Source: an uncultured Acidobacteriota bacterium (lineage in GTDB: Bacteria; Acidobacteriota; Terriglobia; Terriglobales; CAINCZ01). Taken from it: 19,649 bases of DNA. Below the pieces are notes generated by a model, which was not told the DNA's origin, ran no database searches, and saw only the letters and a program-made list of their open reading frames with translations. Within the stretch, counting starts at the first letter, position 1, and the number at the start of each line of letters is the position of its first letter. The translations under genes and the position numbers were made by a program. The DNA is taken from NCBI GenBank assembly GCA_903847195.1, contig CAINCZ010000168.1:1-19649 (forward strand), in the 5' to 3' direction. Below are positions 1 to 6,771 of the stretch, piece by piece.

Positions 1-2
1 AG

Positions 3-326
3 ATTCGCCCCGGAAGGTTCGTCCTGGTTGAGGGGCTCTTTGTCCTCTACTGGGAAGAGGTGCGCGCGGTGCTGAACACCAAGGTATTTGTGGACCTCGA
101 CGACCAGCAATGCCTGGAGCGGCGCATTGTGCGCGACGTGCGCGAGCGCGGGCGCACCGAGGAATCGGTGATCGCGCAGTTTAATAACACGGTGCGTCCG
201 ATGGCCGAGGCCTTCATTCGCCCCACGCACGAATTCGCCGACCGGGTGGTCTGCGGCGACGATCCCATCGACGCCTCGGTCGCTGCCGTAATGGCGCACG
301 TTGACCGCGGCGCCAACCGCAGGTAG
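3..326 (+). CDS. udk: Uridine kinase, C-terminal part (5' end outside window)
   Basis: Frame 3 is open from the left edge and encodes about 107 residues, roughly the second half of a ~200-aa uridine/cytidine kinase. These enzymes phosphorylate uridine and cytidine with a nucleoside triphosphate in pyrimidine salvage in the cytoplasm. Visible features are a beta-strand FVLVEGLFVLY, the following TKVFVDLDD, and the block RRIVRDVRERGRTEES with the later RPMAEAFIRPTHEFAD. The last two match the LID-type arginine-rich region and the conserved R-P-t/H segment of uridine kinases. The P-loop must lie upstream of the window. A GTG at position 60 is in frame but would remove conserved sequence, so it is not the start. 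A more distant P-loop kinase of the phosphoribulokinase/uridine kinase family is the alternative. Confidence 0.82.
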   Translation: MRPGRFVLVEGLFVLYWEEVRAVLNTKVFVDLDDQQCLERRIVRDVRERGRTEESVIAQFNNTVRPMAEAFIRPTHEFADRVVCGDDPIDASVAAVMAHVDRGANRR

Positions 327-378
327 AGCGCACACCTCGCTCGCCAGCTCCGGGCCGGGGACAGGCACAAGTCAAATT

Positions 379-410
379 CCCCACATCTGCCAAAGGCGGC
401 AGACATGGGG
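379..410. repeat. Large imperfect hairpin, possible REP-like element
   Basis: Positions 379-391 (CCCCACATCTGCC) and 398-410 (GGCAGACATGGGG) form a 13-bp stem with a two-base internal mismatch and the 6-base loop AAAGGC. No T-run follows on either strand, so it is not a typical intrinsic terminator, although it sits between the kinase stop and the next promoter. Its form, a near-palindrome in a short intergenic gap, resembles dispersed palindromic repeats in bacterial genomes. No second copy was seen in this window, so the repeat idea is inference. Confidence 0.4.
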
Positions 411-429
411 CACCGAGGGTGTCTTCGCG

Positions 430-435
430 TAGAAT
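430..435 (+). promoter_or_regulatory. Candidate -10 box for the propeller/phosphoesterase gene
   Basis: TAGAAT matches five of six consensus positions and lies in the context CTTCGCGTAGAATTCT. With normal spacing transcription would start near 442, only about 3 bases before the ATG at 445, and no Shine-Dalgarno precedes that ATG. No convincing -35 hexamer is seen. A related context, CTTCGCGTATACAATTCT, precedes the M13 peptidase gene. Confidence 0.4.
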
Positions 436-444
436 TCTCTCGCC

Positions 445-3258
445 ATGAAAATACGAACGAGCCGACCGGCTGCCTTCTTTTTTGTCGTTTTCCTCATCGC
501 AGTTTTATCCACTGCCGCTGCTGCGCAAGGCGCCGGCCCGCAGGAAAAAGACATTGGGCTGCCCACCAGCAAGCTGCTGCACGTGCCCGCGCCGGGCGAG
601 CCTGAGCGCACGAACAGCCTGCCGCTGGCGCTTGCTGTCAGTCCCGACGGCAGGTGGATGGCCGCGCTGAACAACGGCTTTGGCGCGAAAGAGTCGCAAG
701 GGCGGCAATCGATCAGCATGGTCGAGTTGAGCAGTCATCGGGTGACGGATTTTCCCGATGCGCGCCTTGGCCCGCGCGCCGCGCAGAGCTACTTCATCGG
801 GCTGGCGTGGAGCGGCGATGGCGTGCACCTTTACGCGTCGATCGGTTCGATCAGCGACCCGGAGGGCACGAAGAGCGGCAACCTGGGGAACGGCATTGCG
901 GTCTACGCTTTTCGCGAGGGCAAGTTGACGTCGGAGCGCTTCATCAAGATTCCGTTGCAGAAGTTGGCCGAGGGAAGGAAGTCGTCGAAGGTTCTGAAGC
1001 AGTTGGCCGACGAACAGGCAGTGCCATATCCAGCAGGATTGGCGGTTATCGGAGGGAGCGGCGGCGAGAAGTTGCTGGTGGCCGATAATCTCTCCGACGA
1101 TGCCCTGCTGATGGAGGCGGCCACGGGAAAGATCTTGCGGCGCTTCGACCTCGGCATCAGCCAGCACGTGCCGGCGGCGTATCCCTATCACGTGGCGGCG
1201 CTCGCCGACGGCAGCCGCGCGTGGGTTTCGCTGTGGAACGCCTCCCGCATCGCCGAACTCGACCTGCGATGCGCCGCGGACGCCAACTGTGAAGCCGTGA
1301 AGATGATTTCTCTGCGCCAGCCGAAGCAGGCGACCGATGCCGGTTCGCATCCGAGCACCCTGCTGCTCGACGAGTCCGCCGGGGTTCTTTACGTCGCGCT
1401 GGCTAACACAGATGAGATCGCGGTCGTTAGCATCGACGGCCGGAACAAGCTCCGGTTTGTTTCAACCCGGCTGCCGGGCCAGAAATATGGCGGCGCTTAT
1501 CCGAATGCGCTGGCGCTGACGCCCGATGGCCGCCTGCTGATGGTGGCAAACGCTTCGAGCGATGCGGTAGGCGTTTACCGGGTGAGCGCCCGGCGCAGTG
1601 CAAAGCCGGAGGCGCGGAAGTTCCACGGCCTGGCATCGCTGGGCTGGATTCCGACCGAGTGGTATCCGACTGCGCTGGCCGTGGCCGGCGGTGAACTCTT
1701 CATCGCCAGCGGCAAGGGGCAATCCACCGGACCGAACAACCAGCCCTCGTCGCCGGGCGCTGATGTGCGGAACAGATTCACCTACATCCCTTCCCTGCTG
1801 CACGGCTCGCTCGCGCACTTGAGAATCGACGCCATTGGCGACAAGGACAAGCTGGGCGCAATGACGGAGGAGGTGCTGCGGCTGAACCTGATGCGCGGCA
1901 CGACGGGCGAGTTCGCGTTTGCGGGCGGCAGCAATCCGATCAAGCACGTGATTTATATCATCAAGGAGAACCGCACGTACGACCAACTGTTCGGCGACCT
2001 CAAGCCGGGCGACGGCGATCCGTCGCTGACGCTGTTTGGCGAGGAGATCACGCCGAATCATCATCAGCTGGCGCGGCAGTTCGGCGTTCTCGATAACTTT
2101 TTTGACAGCGGCGAAGTTTCCGGCGACGGGCATGTGTGGACCAACGCCGCCATCTCCAGCGACTACACGGAAAAGACGTGGCAGATCGGCTACCGCTCCC
2201 GCGAACGCACTTACGATTACGAGGGCGACAACGCGAACGCGGTGCCGCTCAATCAGGACATCGCCGATGTCAACGAGCCCGGTACCGGATATTTGTGGAC
2301 CAACCTGGCGCGGCACCATCGGACTTATCGGCACTACGGCGAGTACGTCACCTCCAGATGGTGCAATGCCGAAGGCACGCAGAGCGCACCGCCGCAGGCC
2401 GGAACCCCGCTGGTGCCCGGACAGAAGTGCGCGCAAAGTGCAGTGGCTCCCGGCGCTTTGCTGCCGAACGGAAAGCCTAATCCCTACGGCTGGCCGGTGC
2501 CGGTGCTGGCCCGCAACGAGGCGACCAAGCCCGAACTGCGCGGGCACTTCGACCCGCTCTACGCCGACTTCCGCATGGATTATCCCGACCAGTTGCGGGC
2601 CGACGAGTTCCTGCGTGAGTTCGACGAGTTCGTGCGCAAGGGCAATCTGCCGGAGTTCATCACACTGCGCCTGCCCAACGATCACACGGCGGGCACGCGG
2701 CCGAATATGCCAACTCCCGAGGCATCTGTAGCCGACAACGATCTGGCCCTTGGGCGCGTGGTGGAAGCGGTTTCTCATTCGCCATACTGGGGCTCGACGG
2801 CGATCTTCGTACTCGAGGATGACGCGCAGAGCGGTCCCGATCACGTGGACGCGCACCGCTCCATCGCGCTGGTAATCAGCAAATCCTCGCCGCCTCCCCA
2901 GAACGGCCTGCCCTTTCTGGACCACAACTTCTACACCACGGTGAACATGATTCACACCATGGAAGCGCTGCTGGGCTTGCCGCCGATGAACAATAACGAT
3001 GCCCGAGCCGCCGTCATGGCGCCGCTTTTCACCGGCCCTAGCACACAACCGGCGTTCCAAGCCAACTACCGCAACCGCGATAATGGGATGATCTACCGGG
3101 CAAACAAGGCCAACGCGCGGGGGGCCGCCGAGTCGGCGCAGATGGATTTCAGCCACGCCGACGCAGCCGACAGCACGAAGCTGAATTTGGTGTTGTGGCA
3201 TGCGCGCAAGGGAGACTTTCCGATGCCCGCGCCCGTGCACCGGGTCATTCCCGACTAG
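445..3258 (+). CDS. Secreted bifunctional YncE-like beta-propeller / phosphoesterase (alkaline phosphatase superfamily)
   Basis: The product has 937 aa. Residues 1-28 are a signal peptide (basic MKIRTSR, hydrophobic core, cut near AAAQG), so it is exported. Residues ~30-430 carry propeller-type repeats such as LALAVSPDGRWMAA and ALALTPDGRLLMVANASSDAV, like YncE/surface-layer propellers. Residues ~498-860 are a phosphoesterase of the phospholipase C/acid phosphatase type (Pfam PF04185). Supporting motifs are IIKENRTYDQLFGDL (E508, N509, T511), DNFFDSGEVSGDGHVW (D554, H563) and LEDDAQSGPDHVDAHR (E791, D792, D793, H800, H804), which are likely metal or catalytic positions. This two-domain arrangement is known from annotated genomes as a YncE/alkaline phosphatase family protein. 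The substrate is unknown; phospholipid or phosphate-ester cleavage is inference. No Shine-Dalgarno precedes the start, which is supported by the signal peptide. It lies 65 bp before cobS and need not share its role. Confidence 0.88.
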   Translation: MKIRTSRPAAFFFVVFLIAVLSTAAAAQGAGPQEKDIGLPTSKLLHVPAPGEPERTNSLPLALAVSPDGRWMAALNNGFGAKESQGRQSISMVELSSHRVTDFPDARLGPRAAQSYFIGLAWSGDGVHLYASIGSISDPEGTKSGNLGNGIAVYAFREGKLTSERFIKIPLQKLAEGRKSSKVLKQLADEQAVPYPAGLAVIGGSGGEKLLVADNLSDDALLMEAATGKILRRFDLGISQHVPAAYPYHVAALADGSRAWVSLWNASRIAELDLRCAADANCEAVKMISLRQPKQATDAGSHPSTLLLDESAGVLYVALANTDEIAVVSIDGRNKLRFVSTRLPGQKYGGAYPNALALTPDGRLLMVANASSDAVGVYRVSARRSAKPEARKFHGLASLGWIPTEWYPTALAVAGGELFIASGKGQSTGPNNQPSSPGADVRNRFTYIPSLLHGSLAHLRIDAIGDKDKLGAMTEEVLRLNLMRGTTGEFAFAGGSNPIKHVIYIIKENRTYDQLFGDLKPGDGDPSLTLFGEEITPNHHQLARQFGVLDNFFDSGEVSGDGHVWTNAAISSDYTEKTWQIGYRSRERTYDYEGDNANAVPLNQDIADVNEPGTGYLWTNLARHHRTYRHYGEYVTSRWCNAEGTQSAPPQAGTPLVPGQKCAQSAVAPGALLPNGKPNPYGWPVPVLARNEATKPELRGHFDPLYADFRMDYPDQLRADEFLREFDEFVRKGNLPEFITLRLPNDHTAGTRPNMPTPEASVADNDLALGRVVEAVSHSPYWGSTAIFVLEDDAQSGPDHVDAHRSIALVISKSSPPPQNGLPFLDHNFYTTVNMIHTMEALLGLPPMNNNDARAAVMAPLFTGPSTQPAFQANYRNRDNGMIYRANKANARGAAESAQMDFSHADAADSTKLNLVLWHARKGDFPMPAPVHRVIPD

Positions 3259-3283
3259 CAGGCGGGAGAAGCCGAACCGGCAT

Positions 3284-3312
3284 TTGAGTATTCTGGTTCC
3301 AGCAGCTTGAAT
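3284..3312 (+). promoter_or_regulatory. Weak candidate promoter for cobS-cobC
   Basis: TTGAGT (3284-3289) and TTGAAT (3307-3312) are separated by 17 bases, each matching four of six consensus positions. Transcription would begin about 5 bases before the cobS ATG at 3324, which also lacks a good Shine-Dalgarno. Read-through from the upstream gene is equally possible, because no terminator is seen between them. Confidence 0.25.
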
Positions 3313-3323
3313 GGATTGTAAGC

Positions 3324-4109
3324 ATGGATAATCCCGAGAACATGCCGCAGAAGCCGCCCCGGAGCGGAGCGCTGATTCGCCTGGTGCGCGAGTTCCTCGC
3401 GGCGGTGCAGTTTCTGTCGCGCATTCCTGTACCGAGCTTCGCGTTTGAGCCGGACATGATCTTTACCGCGACGAAATTTTACCCGGTCGTGGGCGCGATC
3501 ATCGCGGTGGGCTCCATTGCAGTCGAACTGCTGCTGCGCGACCATTTGCCCGCGCAAGTTGTGGCGCTGGTCACGCTGATCTACCTGGTGGCGGTGACCG
3601 GCGGGTTTCACGAGGACGGACTGGCCGACACCTTCGATGCGATGGGCGGCTGGACCCGCGAACGGCGGCTGGAGATTATGCGCGACAGCCGCATCGGCAG
3701 TTACGGCACCCTCGCCATCGCTCTTTCCCTGCTGTTGCGCTGGCAATTGCTGGCGGCGCTGCCGCGCGCGAATTTTGCCGCCTACCTCCTGGCCGCGCAT
3801 GCCCTTTGCCGCTGGACGGTGGTGCCGCTCAGCCTGATGCTGCCACCGGCCCGCACCGATGGGCTCGGCGCCCAGGTGGCCAGCAAGCTGACCCTGCTGA
3901 CGGTGGTGACCGCAACCTTGCTGGCAGCAGTCATCGCCGGAGGTGCGCTCGGTTTGGGAGCGATTGCCCCGGTGCTTGCGGTATGCGCGGTCACCGCGCT
4001 GACCGCGCTTTTTTATCGTGCCAAGTTGGGCGGCATCTCCGGCGACTGCCTCGGCGCGACCAACCAGCTGGCCGAAATCGCGGTTTATCTCTGCGGAGTA
4101 TGGGCCTAA
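3324..4109 (+). CDS. cobS: Adenosylcobinamide-GDP ribazoletransferase (cobalamin synthase)
   Basis: CobS is the inner-membrane enzyme that joins adenosylcobinamide-GDP and alpha-ribazole (or its phosphate), the nucleotide-loop assembly step of cobalamin synthesis. The 261-aa product has the family hallmarks. FLAAVQFLSRIPVP lies near the N terminus. The acidic metal/substrate motif GGFHEDGLADTFDAMGG spans residues 93-109 (E97, D98, D102, D106), followed by LEIMRDSRIGSYG. Near the C terminus is GGISGDCLGATNQLAE. Several hydrophobic segments follow the acidic motif (RWQLLAALPRANFAAYLLAAHALCRW; VVTATLLAAVIAGGALGLGAIAPVLAVCAVTALTALF), split here only by description. The first ~25 residues before the conserved start are an extension rich in Pro and charged residues. 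The stop is 2 bp before the preferred cobC start, which indicates translational coupling. Confidence 0.93.
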   Translation: MDNPENMPQKPPRSGALIRLVREFLAAVQFLSRIPVPSFAFEPDMIFTATKFYPVVGAIIAVGSIAVELLLRDHLPAQVVALVTLIYLVAVTGGFHEDGLADTFDAMGGWTRERRLEIMRDSRIGSYGTLAIALSLLLRWQLLAALPRANFAAYLLAAHALCRWTVVPLSLMLPPARTDGLGAQVASKLTLLTVVTATLLAAVIAGGALGLGAIAPVLAVCAVTALTALFYRAKLGGISGDCLGATNQLAEIAVYLCGVWA

Positions 4110-4111
4110 GG

Positions 4112-4735
4112 ATGAGCGACCTGCTGATTGAGCCCACCGCAAAGCTGTTGCTCGTTCGCCACGTGCACACGGAGATGGCAGGCCGTTTCTGCGGTCATAC
4201 CGATCCGGCAATCAGCGCCGAAGGCCAGCAGCAGTTGGCACGGCTGTGCCGGTCGTTGCGGGAGTACCGGATCACGCAGGTTTTCTCCAGCGATCTGCTG
4301 CGCGCCCGGCAGACGGCAGAGGCGATTGCCGGTCCTTCGCTCCCGGTTCAACTGTTGCCGGATCTGCGTGAGATCAGTTTCGGCCGCTGGGAAGGACTGA
4401 ACTGGGCCGAGATCGTAGAGCGCGACCGCGAATATGCGGACCGATGGGTAAACAGCTATCCCCGGCCGGGTGCGCCCGAGGGGGAGGACTTTGCCACGTT
4501 TTCCGCGCGGGTGATGCGGGCCTTTCACCAGGTCGCCGACCAGTACACAGACGGCTGGACGGTGATCGTCACGCACGGCGGATTCATCCGCACGCTGATC
4601 CTGCAACTGCTGAACCAGCCGCCGGAATCGCTGGGCAGCATCCCGTGCGACCTAGGCTCTTTTCGCGAGTTGCACTGCCGTAAGGTGAGCGGATCGTATC
4701 CGTGGCTGCTCGCTGCGGGGCCGGAAGTCAACTGA
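4112..4735 (+). CDS. cobC: Histidine phosphatase family protein, likely alpha-ribazole phosphatase
   Basis: CobC-type phosphatases remove the 5'-phosphate from alpha-ribazole-5'-phosphate, or from adenosylcobalamin-5'-phosphate, in nucleotide-loop assembly. The 207-aa product has the histidine phosphatase fold. LLLVRHVHTE carries the presumed phospho-acceptor H17, SSDLLRARQTAEAI follows, REISFGRWEG has the likely acid E87, and VIVTHGGFIRTL has the second histidine H155. The canonical RHG is RHV here (V18). The passage MAGRFCGHTDPAIS resembles CobC-like members. The CobC role rests mainly on the adjacent cobS; another phosphatase of the superfamily is possible. An in-frame ATG at 4100 overlapping the cobS stop is an alternative start. 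Neither start has an ideal Shine-Dalgarno, which fits coupling to cobS. Confidence 0.8.
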   Translation: MSDLLIEPTAKLLLVRHVHTEMAGRFCGHTDPAISAEGQQQLARLCRSLREYRITQVFSSDLLRARQTAEAIAGPSLPVQLLPDLREISFGRWEGLNWAEIVERDREYADRWVNSYPRPGAPEGEDFATFSARVMRAFHQVADQYTDGWTVIVTHGGFIRTLILQLLNQPPESLGSIPCDLGSFRELHCRKVSGSYPWLLAAGPEVN

Positions 4736-4767
4736 GGGGCCGATTTTCTCCTCCAGGTGGGGCCCCT
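4735..4767 (+). terminator. Weak candidate terminator after cobC
   Basis: AGGGGCC at 4735-4741 pairs with GGCCCCT at 4761-4767 around a 19-base loop, followed by a pyrimidine-rich stretch (TCCCTC) rather than a clear T-run. It begins within the cobC stop codon and lies just before the promoter of the next unit. The stem is GC-rich but the tail is poor. Confidence 0.3.
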
Positions 4768-4782
4768 TCCCTCAGCAATTCA

Positions 4783-4812
4783 TTGACACCCGGTGCCGAA
4801 GCACGTTATAAC
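4783..4812 (+). promoter_or_regulatory. Strong sigma70-type promoter for the first riboswitch and cobU-btuF
   Basis: A perfect -35 TTGACA (4783-4788) is followed after 18 bases by TATAAC (4807-4812), five of six matches to the -10 consensus. Transcription would start near 4819, exactly where the cobalamin aptamer begins, which supports both calls. Confidence 0.7.
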
Positions 4813-4815
4813 GAG

Positions 4816-4960
4816 GCGTCTGGCCAGGGAAGGCGGTTGAAATCCGCCACTGCCCCGCAACTGTACGCGCGGAGACCGGGACCAACGACAGCCACTGGAG
4901 CCAACCGCTCTGGGAAGGCGGTCCCGAGTCGGAGAAGCGCAAGTCAGGAACCTGCCAGTC
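4816..4960 (+). promoter_or_regulatory. Cobalamin riboswitch 1 (upstream of cobU-btuF)
   Basis: The RNA carries the conserved cobalamin aptamer elements in order. These are AGGGAAGGCGGTTGAAATCC, then GCCACTGCCCCGCAACTGT (4845-4864, the B12-box core), CCACTGG (around 4894), TGGGAAGGCGG, and AAGTCAGGAACCTGCC (4941-4956). CTGGC at 4820-4824 can pair with GCCAG at 4954-4958 as a closing stem. The aptamer binds adenosylcobalamin or a related corrinoid, and ligand binding normally lowers expression of the downstream gene. Downstream lie the hairpins described separately, then cobU at 5094. Confidence 0.93.
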
Positions 4961-4976
4961 ACCACCATATGACTTC

Positions 4977-5083
4977 GTCGGCTGCGATGGGACAGCCGGC
5001 AAGGGTCTTGTAGTTCGATTGAGGCCGACAGCGGTCTGGACCATTGTCCACAAATCCTCCCGTCTATGGCGTTGATAAACGCC
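4977..5083 (+). promoter_or_regulatory. Putative expression platform of riboswitch 1
   Basis: Between aptamer and cobU are two hairpins. GTCGGCTG (4977-4984) pairs with CAGCCGGC (4993-5000), including one G-U, and is followed by AAGGGTCTTGTAGTT, a poor but T-containing tail that could act as a terminator. GGCGTT (5068-5073) pairs perfectly with AACGCC (5078-5083) around a GATA loop, ten bases before the cobU ATG. GTCGGC at 4977-4982 could alternatively pair with GCCGAC at 5024-5029, so mutually exclusive folds are possible. Which fold is ligand-bound cannot be told by eye. Confidence 0.4.
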
Positions 5084-5093
5084 CTGGTTTCTG

Positions 5094-5648
5094 ATGCCTG
5101 ATGTTGTCAAAAGAACCGTGGCCCTGGTGCTCGGCGGAGTCCGCTCCGGCAAGAGCCGGTGGGCGCAGGATTTCGCCATGCGCGGCCGCACCGTAGGCTT
5201 CCTCGCTACGGCGGAGGCGCTGGGCGACGAAATGCGCACGCGCATCGAGCGGCACCAGGCCGAGCGTCCGGCCTCATGGACCACGGTGGAGACGCCGATC
5301 GATTTGCCGGCCGCGATCACCGACTGCGGCACGCGCTGCGACATGCTGCTGGTGGACTGCCTGACGGTGTGGACCGCGAATCTGCTCACGGCAGAGCAGT
5401 GCGACCGCGAGCGCATCCTGGCGCGCGCTGAGCGATTGTGTGAGGCCTTATGCAGCACTCCGGCTTCCGTGGTGCTCGTTTCGAACGAGGTGGGCAGCGG
5501 CATCGTTCCCATCGAAGAGATGACGCGGCTCTACCGCGACCTGCTGGGTGAGATCAATCAGCGCATAGCGCGCGTGGCCGATGAGGTGGTACTGCTGGTG
5601 GCAGGCTGTCCCCTGTGGGTGAAGCCCGCTGCGGGAGGGCCACGATGA
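5094..5648 (+). CDS. cobU: Adenosylcobinamide kinase / adenosylcobinamide-phosphate guanylyltransferase
   Basis: CobU (CobP) phosphorylates adenosylcobinamide and then transfers GMP from GTP to form adenosylcobinamide-GDP, the substrate of CobS. The 184-aa length is typical. The P-loop LGGVRSGKS lies at residues 13-21 (K20, S21). RIERHQAERP supplies the candidate guanylated histidine H54, LLVDCLTVW is the Walker-B-like strand, and VLVSNEVGSGIVP is the conserved NEVG motif. The ATG at 5094 has no recognisable Shine-Dalgarno. A GTG at 5118 is in frame and still upstream of the P-loop, so the exact start is uncertain. The stop overlaps the btuF start as ATGA, indicating coupling, and cobalamin riboswitch 1 lies upstream. 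Confidence 0.93.
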   Translation: MPDVVKRTVALVLGGVRSGKSRWAQDFAMRGRTVGFLATAEALGDEMRTRIERHQAERPASWTTVETPIDLPAAITDCGTRCDMLLVDCLTVWTANLLTAEQCDRERILARAERLCEALCSTPASVVLVSNEVGSGIVPIEEMTRLYRDLLGEINQRIARVADEVVLLVAGCPLWVKPAAGGPR

Positions 5649-6514
5649 AGCTGCTGCGCATGCTACTGGCGGTAGTCGTTTTGCTCAGTCCTGCATGGGC
5701 AAGCCGCGTGTTGGAAGACGACGCGGGACGCAAGATCACCTTACCTGACCAGGTAAAGCGCGTGGTATGCCTAAGTCCCAACATCACGCAGACGGTTTAT
5801 GCACTAGGCGCGGCCGGACAGGTAGTGGGCATCACGGATTTCACGGATTATCCGCCAGAGGCGCAGCGGGAAAAGCCCAGTGTGGGACAACTGCTGCATC
5901 CGTCCCTGGAGCGGATCGCCTCGCTACGCCCTGACCTGGCAATCGGGCTGACGAGCATGAACAGCGCCGACACGCTGCGCGCCATCGAGCGCATGGGCAT
6001 CCCGGTGTTTCTCGTAAGCTCGCGCGGAATCGCCGGTATCTACCACGACACGATGCTGATCGGACGCCTGCTCGGACGCGAGGCGCAGGCGACGACGCTG
6101 GTGGAACAGATGCGCAAGCGCGAGCAGTCGGTGCGTGCGCGGGCGCAGGGAGTTTATCAGCCGACAGTGTTTCTGGTGCTCGCCATGGAGCCCTGCATCA
6201 CGGCTGGACGCAATGCTTTCATCTCCGAGATGATCGAAGCCGCCGGCGCGCGCTCCATCAGCATCAACGTGGTGCAGGAGTGGACGCGCTACAGCCTGGA
6301 AACCGTGCTGCAAAAGCAGCCGGACTACCTGCTGATTATCCGCGGGGTGCCGTTCGGTCTGAAAGAGATGCAGCAGAATCCCGTGTGGAGCAAGCTCAAC
6401 GCCGTGCGCCAGGGACACGTAATCGCCATCGACGACCGGATCCAGGTACCTGCTCCGGTCGCCTTTGATGGCCTCGAGGATCTCTCGCGGCAACTGCACC
6501 GGCAGTCCCGGTGA
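5645..6514 (+). CDS. btuF: Cobalamin ABC transporter, periplasmic substrate-binding protein
   Basis: This is a helical-backbone metal-receptor type binding protein (BtuF/FhuD/TroA-like class III fold) of 289 aa. It would bind cobalamin or cobinamide in the periplasm and deliver it to BtuCD. A signal peptide covers residues 1-19 (MKLLRM, hydrophobic core, cut after PAWA) with no lipobox cysteine, so the product should be soluble. The N-terminal lobe has VKRVVCLSPNITQTVYALGAAGQVVG, again described in part, then GITDFTDYPPEA and VGQLLHPSLERIASLRPDLAIG. The C-terminal lobe has SRGIAGIYHDTMLIGRLLG and FISEMIEAAGA. The ATG sits in the ATGA overlap with cobU. Pairing with cobU instead of btuCD is unusual but fits a corrinoid-salvage role. 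A metal-chelate binding protein is the alternative; the riboswitch context argues for B12. Confidence 0.88.
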   Translation: MKLLRMLLAVVVLLSPAWASRVLEDDAGRKITLPDQVKRVVCLSPNITQTVYALGAAGQVVGITDFTDYPPEAQREKPSVGQLLHPSLERIASLRPDLAIGLTSMNSADTLRAIERMGIPVFLVSSRGIAGIYHDTMLIGRLLGREAQATTLVEQMRKREQSVRARAQGVYQPTVFLVLAMEPCITAGRNAFISEMIEAAGARSISINVVQEWTRYSLETVLQKQPDYLLIIRGVPFGLKEMQQNPVWSKLNAVRQGHVIAIDDRIQVPAPVAFDGLEDLSRQLHRQSR

Positions 6515-6587
6515 TGCAGCGGCCGTAAATACGTTTCCTCACCGCGCTGAGGAAGCATAACCACAGCCCTTAAACCCCGAGTCTGAT

Positions 6588-6748
6588 TTCAGGCCGGGCA
6601 TAGAAAACAGCGGAATGCACGGGAAGCGCGGTGAGAATCCGCCACTGCCCCGCAACTGTGAAGGACGGAAGTCCTGCCGGCTAAGCCACTGCCTGAACAG
6701 GTGGGAAGGCGCCGGCGGAGGTCCTAAGTCAGGAGACCGGTTCCGCTT
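6588..6748 (+). promoter_or_regulatory. Cobalamin riboswitch 2 (upstream of btuBCD)
   Basis: Conserved cobalamin aptamer elements are present in order: CACGGGAAGCGCGGTGAGAA (6619-6638), GCCACTGCCCCGCAACTGTG (6641-6660), a variable arm, AAGCCACTGCCTGA (6683-6696), GGTGGGAAGGCG (6700-6711), and TAAGTCAGGAGACCGG (6725-6740). The core differs clearly from riboswitch 1 in its arms, so this is not a recent tandem copy. No convincing promoter lies between btuF and the aptamer. The unit may therefore be partly transcribed by read-through from cobU-btuF; a TTCCTCA/TGAGGAA hairpin (6535-6541/6548-6554) without a T-tail lies between. Confidence 0.94.
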
Positions 6749-6751
6749 GAA

Positions 6752-6765
6752 TTTCCGAGGGGAAA
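6752..6765 (+). promoter_or_regulatory. Shine-Dalgarno of btuB inside a small hairpin
   Basis: TTTCC (6752-6756) can pair with GGAAA (6761-6765) around the loop GAGG, so the ribosome-binding sequence GAGGGG (6757-6762), nine bases before the ATG at 6772, is partly sequestered. Placed directly after the aptamer, it is a candidate translational expression platform. Confidence 0.4.
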
Positions 6766-6771
6766 ACTTTA

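Noticed and set aside
1462..3240. A 592-codon open frame on the minus strand, antisense to the propeller/phosphoesterase gene
   Set aside because: It is Arg/His/Val-rich with no recognisable domain and lies wholly opposite a gene with clear signal peptide and catalytic motifs. It is a shadow of high GC codon usage.
3806..4111. Upstream extension of the cobC frame inside cobS
   Set aside because: The extra ~102 residues overlap conserved cobS sequence and look non-coding in that frame; the phosphatase domain begins just after the ATG at 4112.
4702..5013. A 103-codon open frame across riboswitch 1
   Set aside because: It overlaps the cobC end and the conserved aptamer RNA and has no protein-like conservation pattern.
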